Assembly (NCBI RefSeq): GCF_006334925.1
Contig: NZ_VDHJ01000014.1
Span: 1 to 43,537, forward strand
Direction of reading: 5' to 3'
DNA: 43,537 bases
Source of the DNA: Corynebacterium tapiri
Lineage (GTDB): Bacteria > Actinomycetota > Actinomycetes > Mycobacteriales > Mycobacteriaceae
Shown: positions 1 to 8,741 of the stretch, one piece after another
How positions within the stretch are numbered: the stretch's first letter is position 1
Layout of the letters: each line of letters opens with the position of its first letter
Translations under genes and position numbers: made by a program
Notes under the pieces: model-generated
Databases searched by the model: none
The model's input: the letters and a program-made list of their open reading frames with translations, nothing else
What the model was told of the DNA's origin: nothing

Positions 1-57
1 CCGGTTGCTGCTGGGCCTGCTGAGCAGGTGGGTATCAATCTTGTGGGGGTGCAGTGA
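1..57 (+). CDS. Possible 3' end of a plus-strand gene (truncated by window)
   Basis: Frame 1 is open from the window edge to a TGA at 55-57 and would encode a tail ending NLVGVQ. Eighteen codons are too few to identify anything. The case for a gene is positional: a terminator hairpin follows at 153-195 and could serve both strands. Another frame is also open here, so this is a weak call that the upstream sequence would settle. Confidence 0.3.
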   Translation, partial: PVAAGPAEQVGINLVGVQ

Positions 58-152
58 CTCCAAACAGGTTGACATCCACCGTCACGTAGACATTTGCACA
101 ATCGCCCCCCCAGGACGTCGCCAGGCCCACCCTCCCCAGCACCGCACACAAA

Positions 153-195
153 GACCGCCGCCCCACAGAACCACATGGTTCCCGGGGCGGCGGCC
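153..195 (-). terminator. Nested hairpin terminator after the mini-porin-like ORF
   Basis: Bases 184-195 (GGGGCGGCGGCC) pair with 153-164. Read on the minus strand the stem is 12 bp with one G-U wobble, followed by TTTGTG. The loop holds a second small hairpin (GAACCA at 168-173 with TGGTTC at 176-181). On the plus strand the wobble becomes an A-C mismatch but the tail is TTTCTT, so it may also work in that direction. It lies about 20 nt beyond the stop of the 29-codon ORF. Confidence 0.75.
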
Positions 196-214
196 TTTCT
201 TCGAGAGCGTCTAC

Positions 215-304
215 CTACTTGGTGAAGAGGCTGCTCACGGAGTTAAAAAGCATGTAGATGTAGTTGGCCAGCTCGAGGGAGAGGTCTACGGCAGAGCTCA
301 GCAT
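215..304 (-). CDS. Mini-porin-like small hydrophobic/amphipathic peptide (29 aa)
   Basis: An ATG at 304 opens 29 codons, starting MLSSAVDLSLELANY and ending SSLFTK, closed by TAG. An in-frame TGA lies six codons upstream, so the ATG is the only normal start. A GAAAGG sequence at 316-321 could bind the ribosome at 11 nt spacing, and a strong terminator follows at 153-195. The peptide is mostly hydrophobic and could form one amphipathic helix, has no signal peptide and no cysteine, and carries few charged residues (D, E, K). Corynebacterial mycomembrane channel peptides (PorA, PorH, CjPorA type) are likewise very short, helical and made without a signal peptide. No specific sequence match is claimed; the porin idea is inference from size, composition and setting next to mycolate genes. 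It could instead be a leader or other small membrane peptide. Confidence 0.5.
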   Translation of the reverse strand: MLSSAVDLSLELANYIYMLFNSVSSLFTK

Positions 305-375
305 CAGATAAAGTGCCTTTCACTGTTTTCTGGTCAGGGATCCAGAGGGGATATCGTCAAGCGGCGGCTGGACTG

Positions 376-1929
376 TTACATCGGCATGATGTTGTGCTTT
401 TTATCCAGGTCGTAGGCCTGCTTGGTGCGTAGCTGGCGCAGCGCATGGCGCAGCATGAGGCGCGATTGGCTGGGCTCGATCATGGCGTCGAGGTAACCGC
501 GCTCGGCAGCCACGTACGGCGAGGTCATGTTCTCGTCGTAGAAGTCCATGAAGATCTTCTTCATGTACTCGCGCTGCATCGGGTCCTCGATGGCAGCGAG
601 CTGCTTGCCCTGGATCATCACGGCGGCGGCCGCCGCGCCCATCACGGCGATCTGGGCCGTAGGCCAGGCGAAGTTGAGGTCGCCGGCCAGGTTCTTCGAG
701 CCCATGACGGCATAAGCACCGCCATAAGCCTTACGCACGATCAGCGTCACCTTGGGAACGGTGGCCTCCACGCCGGCGTAGGCGAGCTTGGCGCCGCGGT
801 GGATCAGGCCGACCTTCTCCTGCTCCACACCCGGCATGTAACCGGGCGTATCCACGACGTAGACGAGCGGGATGTTGTAGGCGTCGCAGATGCGAATAAA
901 TCGCGCGGCCTTATCAGCTGCGTCGGCATCGATGCAGCCTGCCAAGTGCAGCGGGTTGTTGGCGACGAACCCGACTGCGCGACCGTCGATACGCCCGAAG
1001 GCGGTGACAATGTTCGGGGCGAAGTTGGGCTGCAGCTCCAACAGATCCTCGTCGTCGCCTAGCAGCGGCAGCAGGTCGAGCATGTCGTAACCTGCGTTGG
1101 TGTCGTCCGGCATGAACGAGTCCAGCTCGAGGTCCTGAGCGACCTCGGTGTCGTCGGGGGCGTCCATCACGGTCGGGTCGTCGTAGCAGCTCAGCGGGAG
1201 GTAGCTCAGCAGGTCGCGCACGAAGTCGAAGGCGTCCTCCTCCGAATCCACCACGGCCTGCACGTTGCCGTTGAGTTCCTGCTGGCGGGCACCACCGAGC
1301 TCGGCAGAGGAGACGTCCTCACCCGTGACCTCGCGGATGACCGCAGGGCCGGTGACGTACATCTCGGCTTCCTTGTCCACGGCGATAAGAAAGTCCGTGG
1401 TCACCGGGGCGTAGACGGCGCCGCCGGCGGACTTGCCCATCATGATGGAGATCTGCGGGCTGCGGCCAGACAGCGGCATCTGGCGGCGAGAAATCTCCGA
1501 GTACATGGCCAACGAGGTCACGGCATCCTGGATGCGGGCACCGCCGGAGTCCTGGATTCCGATAACGGGACAGCCGATGCGGATAGCCATCTCCATGATC
1601 TCCACGACCTTCTTGCCAAAGGTCACACCCACCGAACCGCCGTAGACGGTCTTGTCGTGGGCGTAGATGCACACCGGGCGCCCGTCGATGCGGGCGTATC
1701 CGGTGACCACGCCATCGGAGTAGACAGCGTCCTTTTCGCCCGGGGTCTTGCCGAGCGCTCCGACCTCGGTGAACGAGTCTTCGTCGACAAGCGCGGCGAT
1801 GCGCTGACGCGGCGTGCTGCGGCCAGCCTCATCACGCTTGGCGCGGGCACGCTCAGAGCCGGGGTCCTGGGCCTTTTCCAGGCGCGAACGCAGATCGGCT
1901 AGTTTGTCGGCCGTTGACGTCGTAGTCAC
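376..1929 (-). CDS. accD3: Acyl-CoA carboxylase carboxyltransferase (beta) subunit, mycolate-specific
   Basis: A 517-aa carboxyltransferase of the AccD/PccB family. It carries the tandem crotonase-like halves of the family: the N-terminal half has IGCPVIGIQDSGGARIQ, the C-terminal half RKAYGGAYAVMGSK and AWPTAQIAVMGA, which line the biotin and acyl-CoA sites. In Corynebacteriales the paralog next to pks13 works with AccD2, AccA3 and AccE to carboxylate the long acyl-CoA that becomes the alpha branch of mycolate (family knowledge). The frame is open to 2043, but that would overlap pks13 by over 100 nt. The GTG at 1929, seven nt after the pks13 stop and with AGG over that stop, gives VTTTSTADKL and the usual family length. 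It is the last gene of fadD32-pks13-accD3. The assignment as the accD3 (mycobacterial accD4) ortholog rests on this location. Confidence 0.93.
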   Translation of the reverse strand: MTTTSTADKLADLRSRLEKAQDPGSERARAKRDEAGRSTPRQRIAALVDEDSFTEVGALGKTPGEKDAVYSDGVVTGYARIDGRPVCIYAHDKTVYGGSVGVTFGKKVVEIMEMAIRIGCPVIGIQDSGGARIQDAVTSLAMYSEISRRQMPLSGRSPQISIMMGKSAGGAVYAPVTTDFLIAVDKEAEMYVTGPAVIREVTGEDVSSAELGGARQQELNGNVQAVVDSEEDAFDFVRDLLSYLPLSCYDDPTVMDAPDDTEVAQDLELDSFMPDDTNAGYDMLDLLPLLGDDEDLLELQPNFAPNIVTAFGRIDGRAVGFVANNPLHLAGCIDADAADKAARFIRICDAYNIPLVYVVDTPGYMPGVEQEKVGLIHRGAKLAYAGVEATVPKVTLIVRKAYGGAYAVMGSKNLAGDLNFAWPTAQIAVMGAAAAAVMIQGKQLAAIEDPMQREYMKKIFMDFYDENMTSPYVAAERGYLDAMIEPSQSRLMLRHALRQLRTKQAYDLDKKHNIMPM

Positions 1930-1936
1930 GGATGAC

Positions 1937-4900
1937 CTACTTCCCTTCGATGCGCTGCACGATGTGCTTTGCCACGATGCCAATGGCAGGCTCATCAGGC
2001 ACGGCGAGGTGATCGCCAGGCAGCTGAACAATTTCCAGGTCATTCACGATAGCGCCCCACCCACCGTCTGGGTCAATGTGAGCGTAGGCCGGCTCGAGCT
2101 CGATGGCTCCGTCGTGCATGCGCTCCGAGCGGAACAACACAACGGGGACGTCAACATCAGCCCAGCGGGCGAAGTCCACCTTGGCCAGGATCTGGTTGTC
2201 CACAAAGCTGGCTCGCTGGTGCTCAAGGATGCCAGCACTCAGGCCGTGCTCGGACGCGTCGGTGGTGGCCAGGAACTGCTCAAGCATCGCCAGCACCGCC
2301 TCTTCACCGGCAGTCTCCAGCAACTCGTAGGGCACCGGGAAGTCCAGGCCGTAGGTGCGCTGCGCGAAGTTGGCGTAGCGCTCCCAGCGTTTCTTGGTCT
2401 CCTCCAGGGTGTCCGGCACGGGCTCGGAAGGCTGGGTGGTGTCCAGCAGAGCGATGAACTCCACCTTCACGTCCGTGTCCTTCAGCTGCTTAGCCACCTC
2501 GTAGGCCAGCGCGCCGCCGAAGGACCAGCCGGCCAGTACGACGGGGAAGCCCTTGGCGTAGGTGCGGATGTCCTCCAGGTAGCCCGCAACGCGCTCCTCC
2601 AGCGGGCCCTCGACGCGCTCCATGCCGTAGACCGGCACGCTCTCTGGCAGACGACGAGTCAGCGGCTGGTACACCACGTTGGTACCGCCAGCGGGGTGGA
2701 AGACGAACACGGCCGGCTGCGTCGATCCCTCCGGGCGCTCGCGCAGGATGCGCACGTTGCCGTCGACGGGGGTCTCCAGGCCCTCGCGCACCAGGTCAGC
2801 CAGCGGCTCCAGGGTCTGTGCCTCGCGAACCTGCGCGGCGGTGACCTCCACGCCCGAGCGCTCCTGGAGGCGCTGCGCGATTGCCTCGGCCTGTTCCTGA
2901 TTGATCTCCGGCAGCTCGCTGGTCACACCCGCCGCCGCAGATCCCAGCACCTTCGCCCAGGTGCCAAAGACCATGCGCTCGGAGGCATCACGCGGGGCAA
3001 CGCCCACGCCCTGGCCTGGAGTTTGCTGCTTCTCGACGCTCTTTTCTTCCACCTCGACCGCAGCCGCGGTGTCGTCTCCAGAGCGCTGGGCGACAGCCTG
3101 CTCGACCATGCGCACCACGTCGGCAACGGAGGCGTCGCGAAGCGCCTGCACCTGCAACGGCGGGATCTGGAAGTCGTTTTCCACGCGGTTCTTGATGCGC
3201 ATACCCATCAGGGAGTCCAGGCCCAAGTCGATCAGCGGGAGCTCTCCGGGCAGGTCGTCCACGTCATAGCCCATCGACTCGGAGACGATGGAGCGCAGAC
3301 GGTCCTCCACGCTTTCGCCGGAGTTGGGATCCCAGCGAATGGCGTCGACCTCCTCGACTGCTTCCTCAGTGATGATCTCGGCCGGTGGCTCCACCGAACC
3401 CGCCGGGGGCTGCGGGGTTCCCAGTTCCAGGGCGGTGGCGAAACCTTCGGCTACCAGCTCGGTGGAATCGCCGTCGACGCGGTACACGGACACGTTCAGC
3501 CCGGCCAGGCCGCGCTCCACGATCGTGGTCACCTCGCCGGTGGGGGCGAGTGTGGCGTGATCGCGGGTGGCCACTAGCTGTGCACCTGCCTCGACTGCCT
3601 CGACTGCGGTCTCCATGATGGCGATGGCACTCGGCGCCTGGTCAGCCTGGGCACTGAACGCAATGCGGCCACCGGGCAGCGTAGTGCGCACACCCGGAAG
3701 CGTGCCGCCACCGCTGGCAGCAGGGCGGGCGTTGGTCCAATGACGCACCTGCTTGAACGACGTGCGAGGAGCAGCCACCTTGGCGCCATCTCCGTACAGC
3801 GCGGCGAAGTCGATGGGCTGGCCAGCCACATACAGCTTGGCCAGCAGGTCGCGCAGGCTCGCTGCCTCGTCCACCTTGCGCTTGAGAGCGTAGAGCAGCT
3901 GAGTGTTGGGCTTGCCCGCGGCAAACGCGGTGTTCATCATGCCCATGATGCCCACCGGGTTCGGGGCGATCTCCACCAACGTGCTGTGGCCGGCGGCCAG
4001 GACCTGGGAGATCGCATCCTCGAACCAGACCGGCTGGCGGGTCATGCGCAGGAAGTATTCGTCGTTGTGCACAAGCGAGCCGGCCGGGTAGACCTCGTTG
4101 CGGTCCACAGAGCTAAACAGCGGAATACGCAGCGGCATGGCGGTGATGCCGGCCATCTCAGCGGCCAGGTCACCCAGGATGGGATCGAGCGCACTGGTGT
4201 GGCCCGAGCCGCGCACGGCCAGCTTGCGGGCAAACTTGTCCTGGGATTCCAGCTCGGCGACCAGCGCGTCCACGCTGCCCACCGGCCCGCCGACCGTGGT
4301 CATGCCAGGTCCGGCGTACACGGCAGGCTCGACGTCCTTAAGCTCCGGGTGCGCGGCGTTGAACTCGGCCAGCGCCTCGCGGGTCAGCTCGACGACAGCC
4401 ATCGCGCCTTCATCCGGAGTGCCCGCGATCATCTCCTCACCCTCGCCCATGAGTCGGGCGCGGTGGCAGGCGATCGTCATAGCGTCACGGTCACTGATGC
4501 CACCGGCGGCGTAGGCAGCCGCGATCTCACCCATGGACATGCCAACCACACCTGCGGGGGTGGCGCCCAGGGACTCCAGCAGATCGGTCAGTGCGATCTG
4601 GATGGCCGTGATGGCAACCTGGGCGGTCTCGGTGTTGTAGGTCTGTTCGTCGTCACGCACGATGTCCAGGACCGACCAGCCACCCTCGAACTGGACGTAC
4701 TCGTCCAGTTCCGTCATGCGCAACCCGAAGAATGGCGACATCTCCATGAGTGCCTTGGCCATCTTGCGGTGCTGCGAGCCGAAGCCGGAGTAGACGAAGA
4801 CGGGGCCGAGCTCACTCGGGGAATCGGCGGAATCGATGCCTACGGAGACAACGCCCTCGGCGACCTTGAGCAGGCGCTTGGTCGCCTCCTCCATCGTGGT

Positions 4901-6718
4901 GGCCTGGACGACCGCGCGGGAGCGCCCGTGATTGCGCCGAGCCAGCGAACGGGCCAACGCGGGAAGGTCCTTATCCTGCAGCGTCGCCGTGAATTCGGCC
5001 AGGTCAGCGGCCGCCTTCTTACGCCGGGAAGGCAGCATGCCCGAGACAGGCAGGATCACACCGGAGTCGTCGTCCAGCGCGGCGGCAACGCGCCCGTAGT
5101 CGTCGTAATCGGCAGGGTCGAAGCTGGAGACCACCACGTGTGCGTTCGTTCCACCGAAGCCGAAACCGGAGACGCCAGCGACCTTGCGACCGGAGTACTC
5201 CGGCCACTCGCGGGGATCCTCAATGACCTCGAGGCGGGCCGCATCGAAGTCGATGTAACGGTTTGGCCCGGAGTAGTTGGGGCTGGGCGGAAGCGTGTCG
5301 TGGTTGATCGCCTCGACCACCTTGATCAGCGCGGCAGCACCCGCAGCCGATTCCGAATGGCCAATGGCGGACTTGGCCGAGCCCAGCAGCGTCGGCGAGG
5401 CGGCCTCACGCCCGGTTCCCAGGACTGCTCCCAGGGCGTTGGCCTCGATGGGATCACCCAGGATGGTGCCCGTGCCATGGGCTTCCACGTAGTCCACCTC
5501 GGTGGGATCGACCCCGGCGTCGGCATATGCCCGGCGCAGCACGTCCACCTGTGCCTCCGGGTTCGGAGCAGTCAGGCCGTTGGAGTGTCCGTCAGAGTTC
5601 ACGGCCGAGCCCTTGATTACGGCGAGGATGGTGTCCCCGTCCGCCAGGGCGTCGTCGACACGCTTGAGCACCACCGCACCGGCGGCATCGGCGCGCACGA
5701 ATCCGTCCGCGTCATCAGAGAACGCGTGGATGGCCCCGGACGGGCTGATCACGCCGAGCTCGGCAAACGCCGTGGAAACCCACGGTGCCGCGATGATGTT
5801 CACGCCGCCGGCCACTGCCACGTCGCAGTCCCCCTCGCGCAGCGCACGTACGGCCTGGTGAACGGCCACCAGCGAGGACGAGCACGCGGTATCCACGTTG
5901 ACGGACGGTCCGCGGAAGTCGAAGGCATAGGAGATGCGGTTGGGGATGACGGCGCTGGACGTACCGGTCAGCGCGTACGGGTGAGCCTCGTTCGCATCGG
6001 AGGTCACCAGCATGCCGTAGTCGTTATTCGAGGAACCGATGAACACACCCACCGGCTGGCCTCGCAGGGAGCTGGCCGGGATGTGCGCGTCCTCCAGCGC
6101 ATGCCAGGTCTCTTCGAGCATGATGCGCTGCTGCGGATCCATGTTCTCGGCCTCTAGCGGGGAGAGGCCAAAGAATTCGTTGTCAAAGGAGGAGATGTCC
6201 TCCAAGTAGCCGCCCTGCATGTTGAGGGTGGCGATCTTCTCACTCATCGTCGGGTCCGCGGCGTACTCGCTCCAGCGCCCCAGCGGCAGTTCACCGGTAA
6301 CGCTACGGCCCTCGAGCAGGAGCTGCCAATACTCATCCACGGTCCTCGCGGAGGGGAAGCGACCGGAACGTCCGACGATGGCGATGTCGCGCTGCCCCGG
6401 GGCGTCGCTACGCGCAGAAGACATGCGCGGCGCCTGCTGTGGAGCGGCCACTGGTGCGGCGAGGAGATGGCGGGCGAGGGCGCTAATCGACGGATGTTCG
6501 TAGGCCACCGTCGGATCAACACGTCGCCCCAGCAGCTGCTCGAGCTCACCGGACAGGACCACCGCGTCGCGCGAGGAAAGTCCCAGTCGCTCCAGAGGAG
6601 CGGTCTCAGAGACCTCGGCCACCGGCTGCTCTGTTGTCTTCGCTACCCAGTTGGTGATCCAGGCGCGTAGCTCAGGCTCGCTGAGCGGGGCAGGCGCGGC
6701 GTTGTGCCGATCGGTCAT
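1937..6718 (-). CDS. pks13: Polyketide synthase Pks13, mycolic acid condensase
   Basis: A 1593-aa type I synthase that condenses the meromycoloyl chain with the carboxylated alpha chain to give the beta-keto mycolate precursor. Visible order: N-terminal carrier domain with GLSSRDAV (serine about 49); ketosynthase (about 110-535) with VDTACSSSL (cysteine about 278), EAHGTGT and KSAIGHSE; acyltransferase with GMSMGE (serine about 726); C-terminal carrier domain with GLDSLMG (serine about 1169); thioesterase with GWSFGG (serine about 1397) and PGDHL near the end. There are no reductive domains, as expected for this family. It is somewhat shorter than the mycobacterial protein. The ATG at 6718 has AAGGAG about ten nt upstream. 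It follows fadD32 by 63 nt and precedes accD3 by 7 nt, so the three are probably one transcript. Confidence 0.97.
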   Translation of the reverse strand: MTDRHNAAPAPLSEPELRAWITNWVAKTTEQPVAEVSETAPLERLGLSSRDAVVLSGELEQLLGRRVDPTVAYEHPSISALARHLLAAPVAAPQQAPRMSSARSDAPGQRDIAIVGRSGRFPSARTVDEYWQLLLEGRSVTGELPLGRWSEYAADPTMSEKIATLNMQGGYLEDISSFDNEFFGLSPLEAENMDPQQRIMLEETWHALEDAHIPASSLRGQPVGVFIGSSNNDYGMLVTSDANEAHPYALTGTSSAVIPNRISYAFDFRGPSVNVDTACSSSLVAVHQAVRALREGDCDVAVAGGVNIIAAPWVSTAFAELGVISPSGAIHAFSDDADGFVRADAAGAVVLKRVDDALADGDTILAVIKGSAVNSDGHSNGLTAPNPEAQVDVLRRAYADAGVDPTEVDYVEAHGTGTILGDPIEANALGAVLGTGREAASPTLLGSAKSAIGHSESAAGAAALIKVVEAINHDTLPPSPNYSGPNRYIDFDAARLEVIEDPREWPEYSGRKVAGVSGFGFGGTNAHVVVSSFDPADYDDYGRVAAALDDDSGVILPVSGMLPSRRKKAAADLAEFTATLQDKDLPALARSLARRNHGRSRAVVQATTMEEATKRLLKVAEGVVSVGIDSADSPSELGPVFVYSGFGSQHRKMAKALMEMSPFFGLRMTELDEYVQFEGGWSVLDIVRDDEQTYNTETAQVAITAIQIALTDLLESLGATPAGVVGMSMGEIAAAYAAGGISDRDAMTIACHRARLMGEGEEMIAGTPDEGAMAVVELTREALAEFNAAHPELKDVEPAVYAGPGMTTVGGPVGSVDALVAELESQDKFARKLAVRGSGHTSALDPILGDLAAEMAGITAMPLRIPLFSSVDRNEVYPAGSLVHNDEYFLRMTRQPVWFEDAISQVLAAGHSTLVEIAPNPVGIMGMMNTAFAAGKPNTQLLYALKRKVDEAASLRDLLAKLYVAGQPIDFAALYGDGAKVAAPRTSFKQVRHWTNARPAASGGGTLPGVRTTLPGGRIAFSAQADQAPSAIAIMETAVEAVEAGAQLVATRDHATLAPTGEVTTIVERGLAGLNVSVYRVDGDSTELVAEGFATALELGTPQPPAGSVEPPAEIITEEAVEEVDAIRWDPNSGESVEDRLRSIVSESMGYDVDDLPGELPLIDLGLDSLMGMRIKNRVENDFQIPPLQVQALRDASVADVVRMVEQAVAQRSGDDTAAAVEVEEKSVEKQQTPGQGVGVAPRDASERMVFGTWAKVLGSAAAGVTSELPEINQEQAEAIAQRLQERSGVEVTAAQVREAQTLEPLADLVREGLETPVDGNVRILRERPEGSTQPAVFVFHPAGGTNVVYQPLTRRLPESVPVYGMERVEGPLEERVAGYLEDIRTYAKGFPVVLAGWSFGGALAYEVAKQLKDTDVKVEFIALLDTTQPSEPVPDTLEETKKRWERYANFAQRTYGLDFPVPYELLETAGEEAVLAMLEQFLATTDASEHGLSAGILEHQRASFVDNQILAKVDFARWADVDVPVVLFRSERMHDGAIELEPAYAHIDPDGGWGAIVNDLEIVQLPGDHLAVPDEPAIGIVAKHIVQRIEGK

Positions 6719-6781
6719 TACGGTAGAGCTCCTTGAAGTAGTGAGAATCGTTAGTATTTATCGCTCCAGGCCAGCCAGGCG

Positions 6782-8626
6782 TTAGCTCTCGGAGAGATAC
6801 GCCTTCTGGTTAACCCGGCGCGCAATTTTGCCTGACGAGGATCGGGCGATGCTCATCGGGGCCTGGACTCGGATGTCGTGGGTGTTCACGCCGTGTACGC
6901 GGTTGACCGCGGCGCGAATGTCCTCGATCGCCTCTTGGTCGCCCGACGGATCTGCGCTGTCGGCGCGCTCCAGGAGGATGACCAGCTTTTCCACGTCCTC
7001 CCCCGGCACCGCGAAGGCGGCAACGGAGTCGGCGCGTACGTGCTCGCTGGCCTCCTGGACGGTGGCCTCGATGTCCTGCGGGTAGTGGTTGCGGCCGGCG
7101 ATCACAATCAGGTCCTTCAAACGACCAGTGATGTAGAGCTCGCCATCGATGATGGAGCCCAAATCGCCGGTGGCCAGCCAGCCCTCATCCGGAGCGCCGG
7201 CAGCGCGGGTTCCGTCTGCCAGGCGCTCGCCCAGGGTCTGGTTGAAGGTCTTCGCCGTATCCTCCGGGCGATCCAGGTATCCAGCCGCGATGTTCTGACC
7301 ATGCGCCCAGATCTCACCGACCACACCGTCGACGACCTCGGCCTTGGTTTCCGGGTCGACGATGGTCAGCGCCTGCGGGCGAACGACCTGGCCATTGGCG
7401 ATGTACGGCACGGCGTTGTCCGCGCCGGCAGCGACCTCGGTAGCCCGGCCCGCCTCCAGCTCTGCCCGGTCGAAGTGCTTGATCAGCGGACGGTTGGGGG
7501 TCTGCGGGGTGGTCACCATCAGCGAGGCCTCTGCCAACCCGTAGGAGGGGCGCAGCACCGAGGTGTCCAAGCCGGCGGCTCCGAAGACCTCCGAGAAGTT
7601 CTTCACCGCGGATTCCGAGACGGGCTCGGAGCCGATGATGATGCCCGCGACGTTAGAGAAGTCCTGGTCCTCGGTCGGGGCGCCGTAGCGCACAGCCAGC
7701 TCCAGGGCGAAGTTGGGAACCACACCGTAAGTGTCCACATCGCCGCCCTTGCGGGCAGCGAGCTGGTTGGTCCAGCGGCTGGGGTGTTGGATGAAGTCGC
7801 GCGGTGTCATCATCTCCATGGGCAGGCCGAGGATGGTGACAAACGAGGCCAGAATGATGCCCATGTCATGATGCAGGGGCAGCCAGGTGACCAAGCGCAG
7901 CGGGGTCTTCAGCTGGTTGGCAACAAAGATTTGCAGCACGTTGGTCACGATCGACCGGTTGGTTAGGCGCACACCAGCCGGGGTGCGGGTGGAACCGGAG
8001 GTGTACTGCAGGAACGCGGTGGTATCCACCGGCATGGTGGAGCTTTGCGCTAGCTCCTGCTGAACCTGCGGATCGGTGGCGGGGTTGACGTAGCTTGCCG
8101 CCAGCGTGTCCGGCAGTGCGTCCACGGACACGATGCGCGGGCGCTCGGTGGCGGGCTTCTCGGCGAAGTGACGACGCACGGCAGCGGCCGAGGAGCGGTT
8201 GGTGAGCACGATCTGCGCCTGGGAGTCTCCGAGCACTGCCTTCAGGTGCTCGCCGTGTCCGGGCTCGTTGGGGTCGTAGAGCGGGACGGGGACCATACCT
8301 GCGTAGAGGGCTCCCAGGAAGGAGAAGATGTACTCCGGGCTGTTACCCGCCAGGATGGCCACGCGACCACCTCGGGATCCCACTTGCTGCAGCCGAGCAG
8401 CCACGGCCTTGATCCGGGTATTGACCTGGGTGCGATTGAAGGTCCGGGCCTCGCCCGCGCTGTCGGCGGAGTAATCCCAGAACGTCATGCAGGGGCGCTC
8501 GCCGCCGCCTGCAGCCACGTCGGCCTGATACATCAGCTCGGACAGGCCCGCCAGGGTCAGCTGCGGCGGGAGCTGGATGTCACCGGTCTCGGTGAAGAAT
8601 TGGCGCAGTGCGCTATTGAGATCCAT
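6782..8626 (-). CDS. fadD32: Long-chain fatty acyl-AMP ligase FadD32
   Basis: A 614-aa adenylate-forming enzyme that activates the meromycolic acid as acyl-AMP and loads it on the N-terminal carrier domain of Pks13 (established role). The P-loop motif YTSGSTRTPAGV, the core motif GDLGSIIDGELYITGR, the hinge region KDLIVIAGRNHYPQD and the C-terminal catalytic lysine region SSGKIARR are all present. The length is typical of fatty acyl-AMP ligases rather than CoA ligases. ATG at 8626 has GAAAGG about seven nt upstream. First gene of the fadD32-pks13-accD3 unit; the 115 nt before it (8627-8741) presumably contains a promoter, but I cannot place it. Confidence 0.96.
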   Translation of the reverse strand: MDLNSALRQFFTETGDIQLPPQLTLAGLSELMYQADVAAGGGERPCMTFWDYSADSAGEARTFNRTQVNTRIKAVAARLQQVGSRGGRVAILAGNSPEYIFSFLGALYAGMVPVPLYDPNEPGHGEHLKAVLGDSQAQIVLTNRSSAAAVRRHFAEKPATERPRIVSVDALPDTLAASYVNPATDPQVQQELAQSSTMPVDTTAFLQYTSGSTRTPAGVRLTNRSIVTNVLQIFVANQLKTPLRLVTWLPLHHDMGIILASFVTILGLPMEMMTPRDFIQHPSRWTNQLAARKGGDVDTYGVVPNFALELAVRYGAPTEDQDFSNVAGIIIGSEPVSESAVKNFSEVFGAAGLDTSVLRPSYGLAEASLMVTTPQTPNRPLIKHFDRAELEAGRATEVAAGADNAVPYIANGQVVRPQALTIVDPETKAEVVDGVVGEIWAHGQNIAAGYLDRPEDTAKTFNQTLGERLADGTRAAGAPDEGWLATGDLGSIIDGELYITGRLKDLIVIAGRNHYPQDIEATVQEASEHVRADSVAAFAVPGEDVEKLVILLERADSADPSGDQEAIEDIRAAVNRVHGVNTHDIRVQAPMSIARSSSGKIARRVNQKAYLSES

Positions 8627-8741
8627 CTATCAACCTTTCGTCGTGGTGTCCGAACACTTTTTGTCGGAAAAATTATTTTCCAGGGGATAATAACTTAGTC
8701 ACTCGGACCCTCGTGAGCGTTACACCCCAGGCACCACATGG

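Noticed and set aside
1930..2043. A longer N-terminus for AccD3
   Set aside because: It would lie inside the Pks13 thioesterase coding sequence and shows no similarity to carboxyltransferase N-termini; GTG 1929 is better.
3740..6157. An 805-codon open frame on the plus strand opposite pks13
   Set aside because: It is an antisense shadow created by high G+C codon bias; the minus-strand frame has complete ketosynthase and acyltransferase motifs and this one has none.
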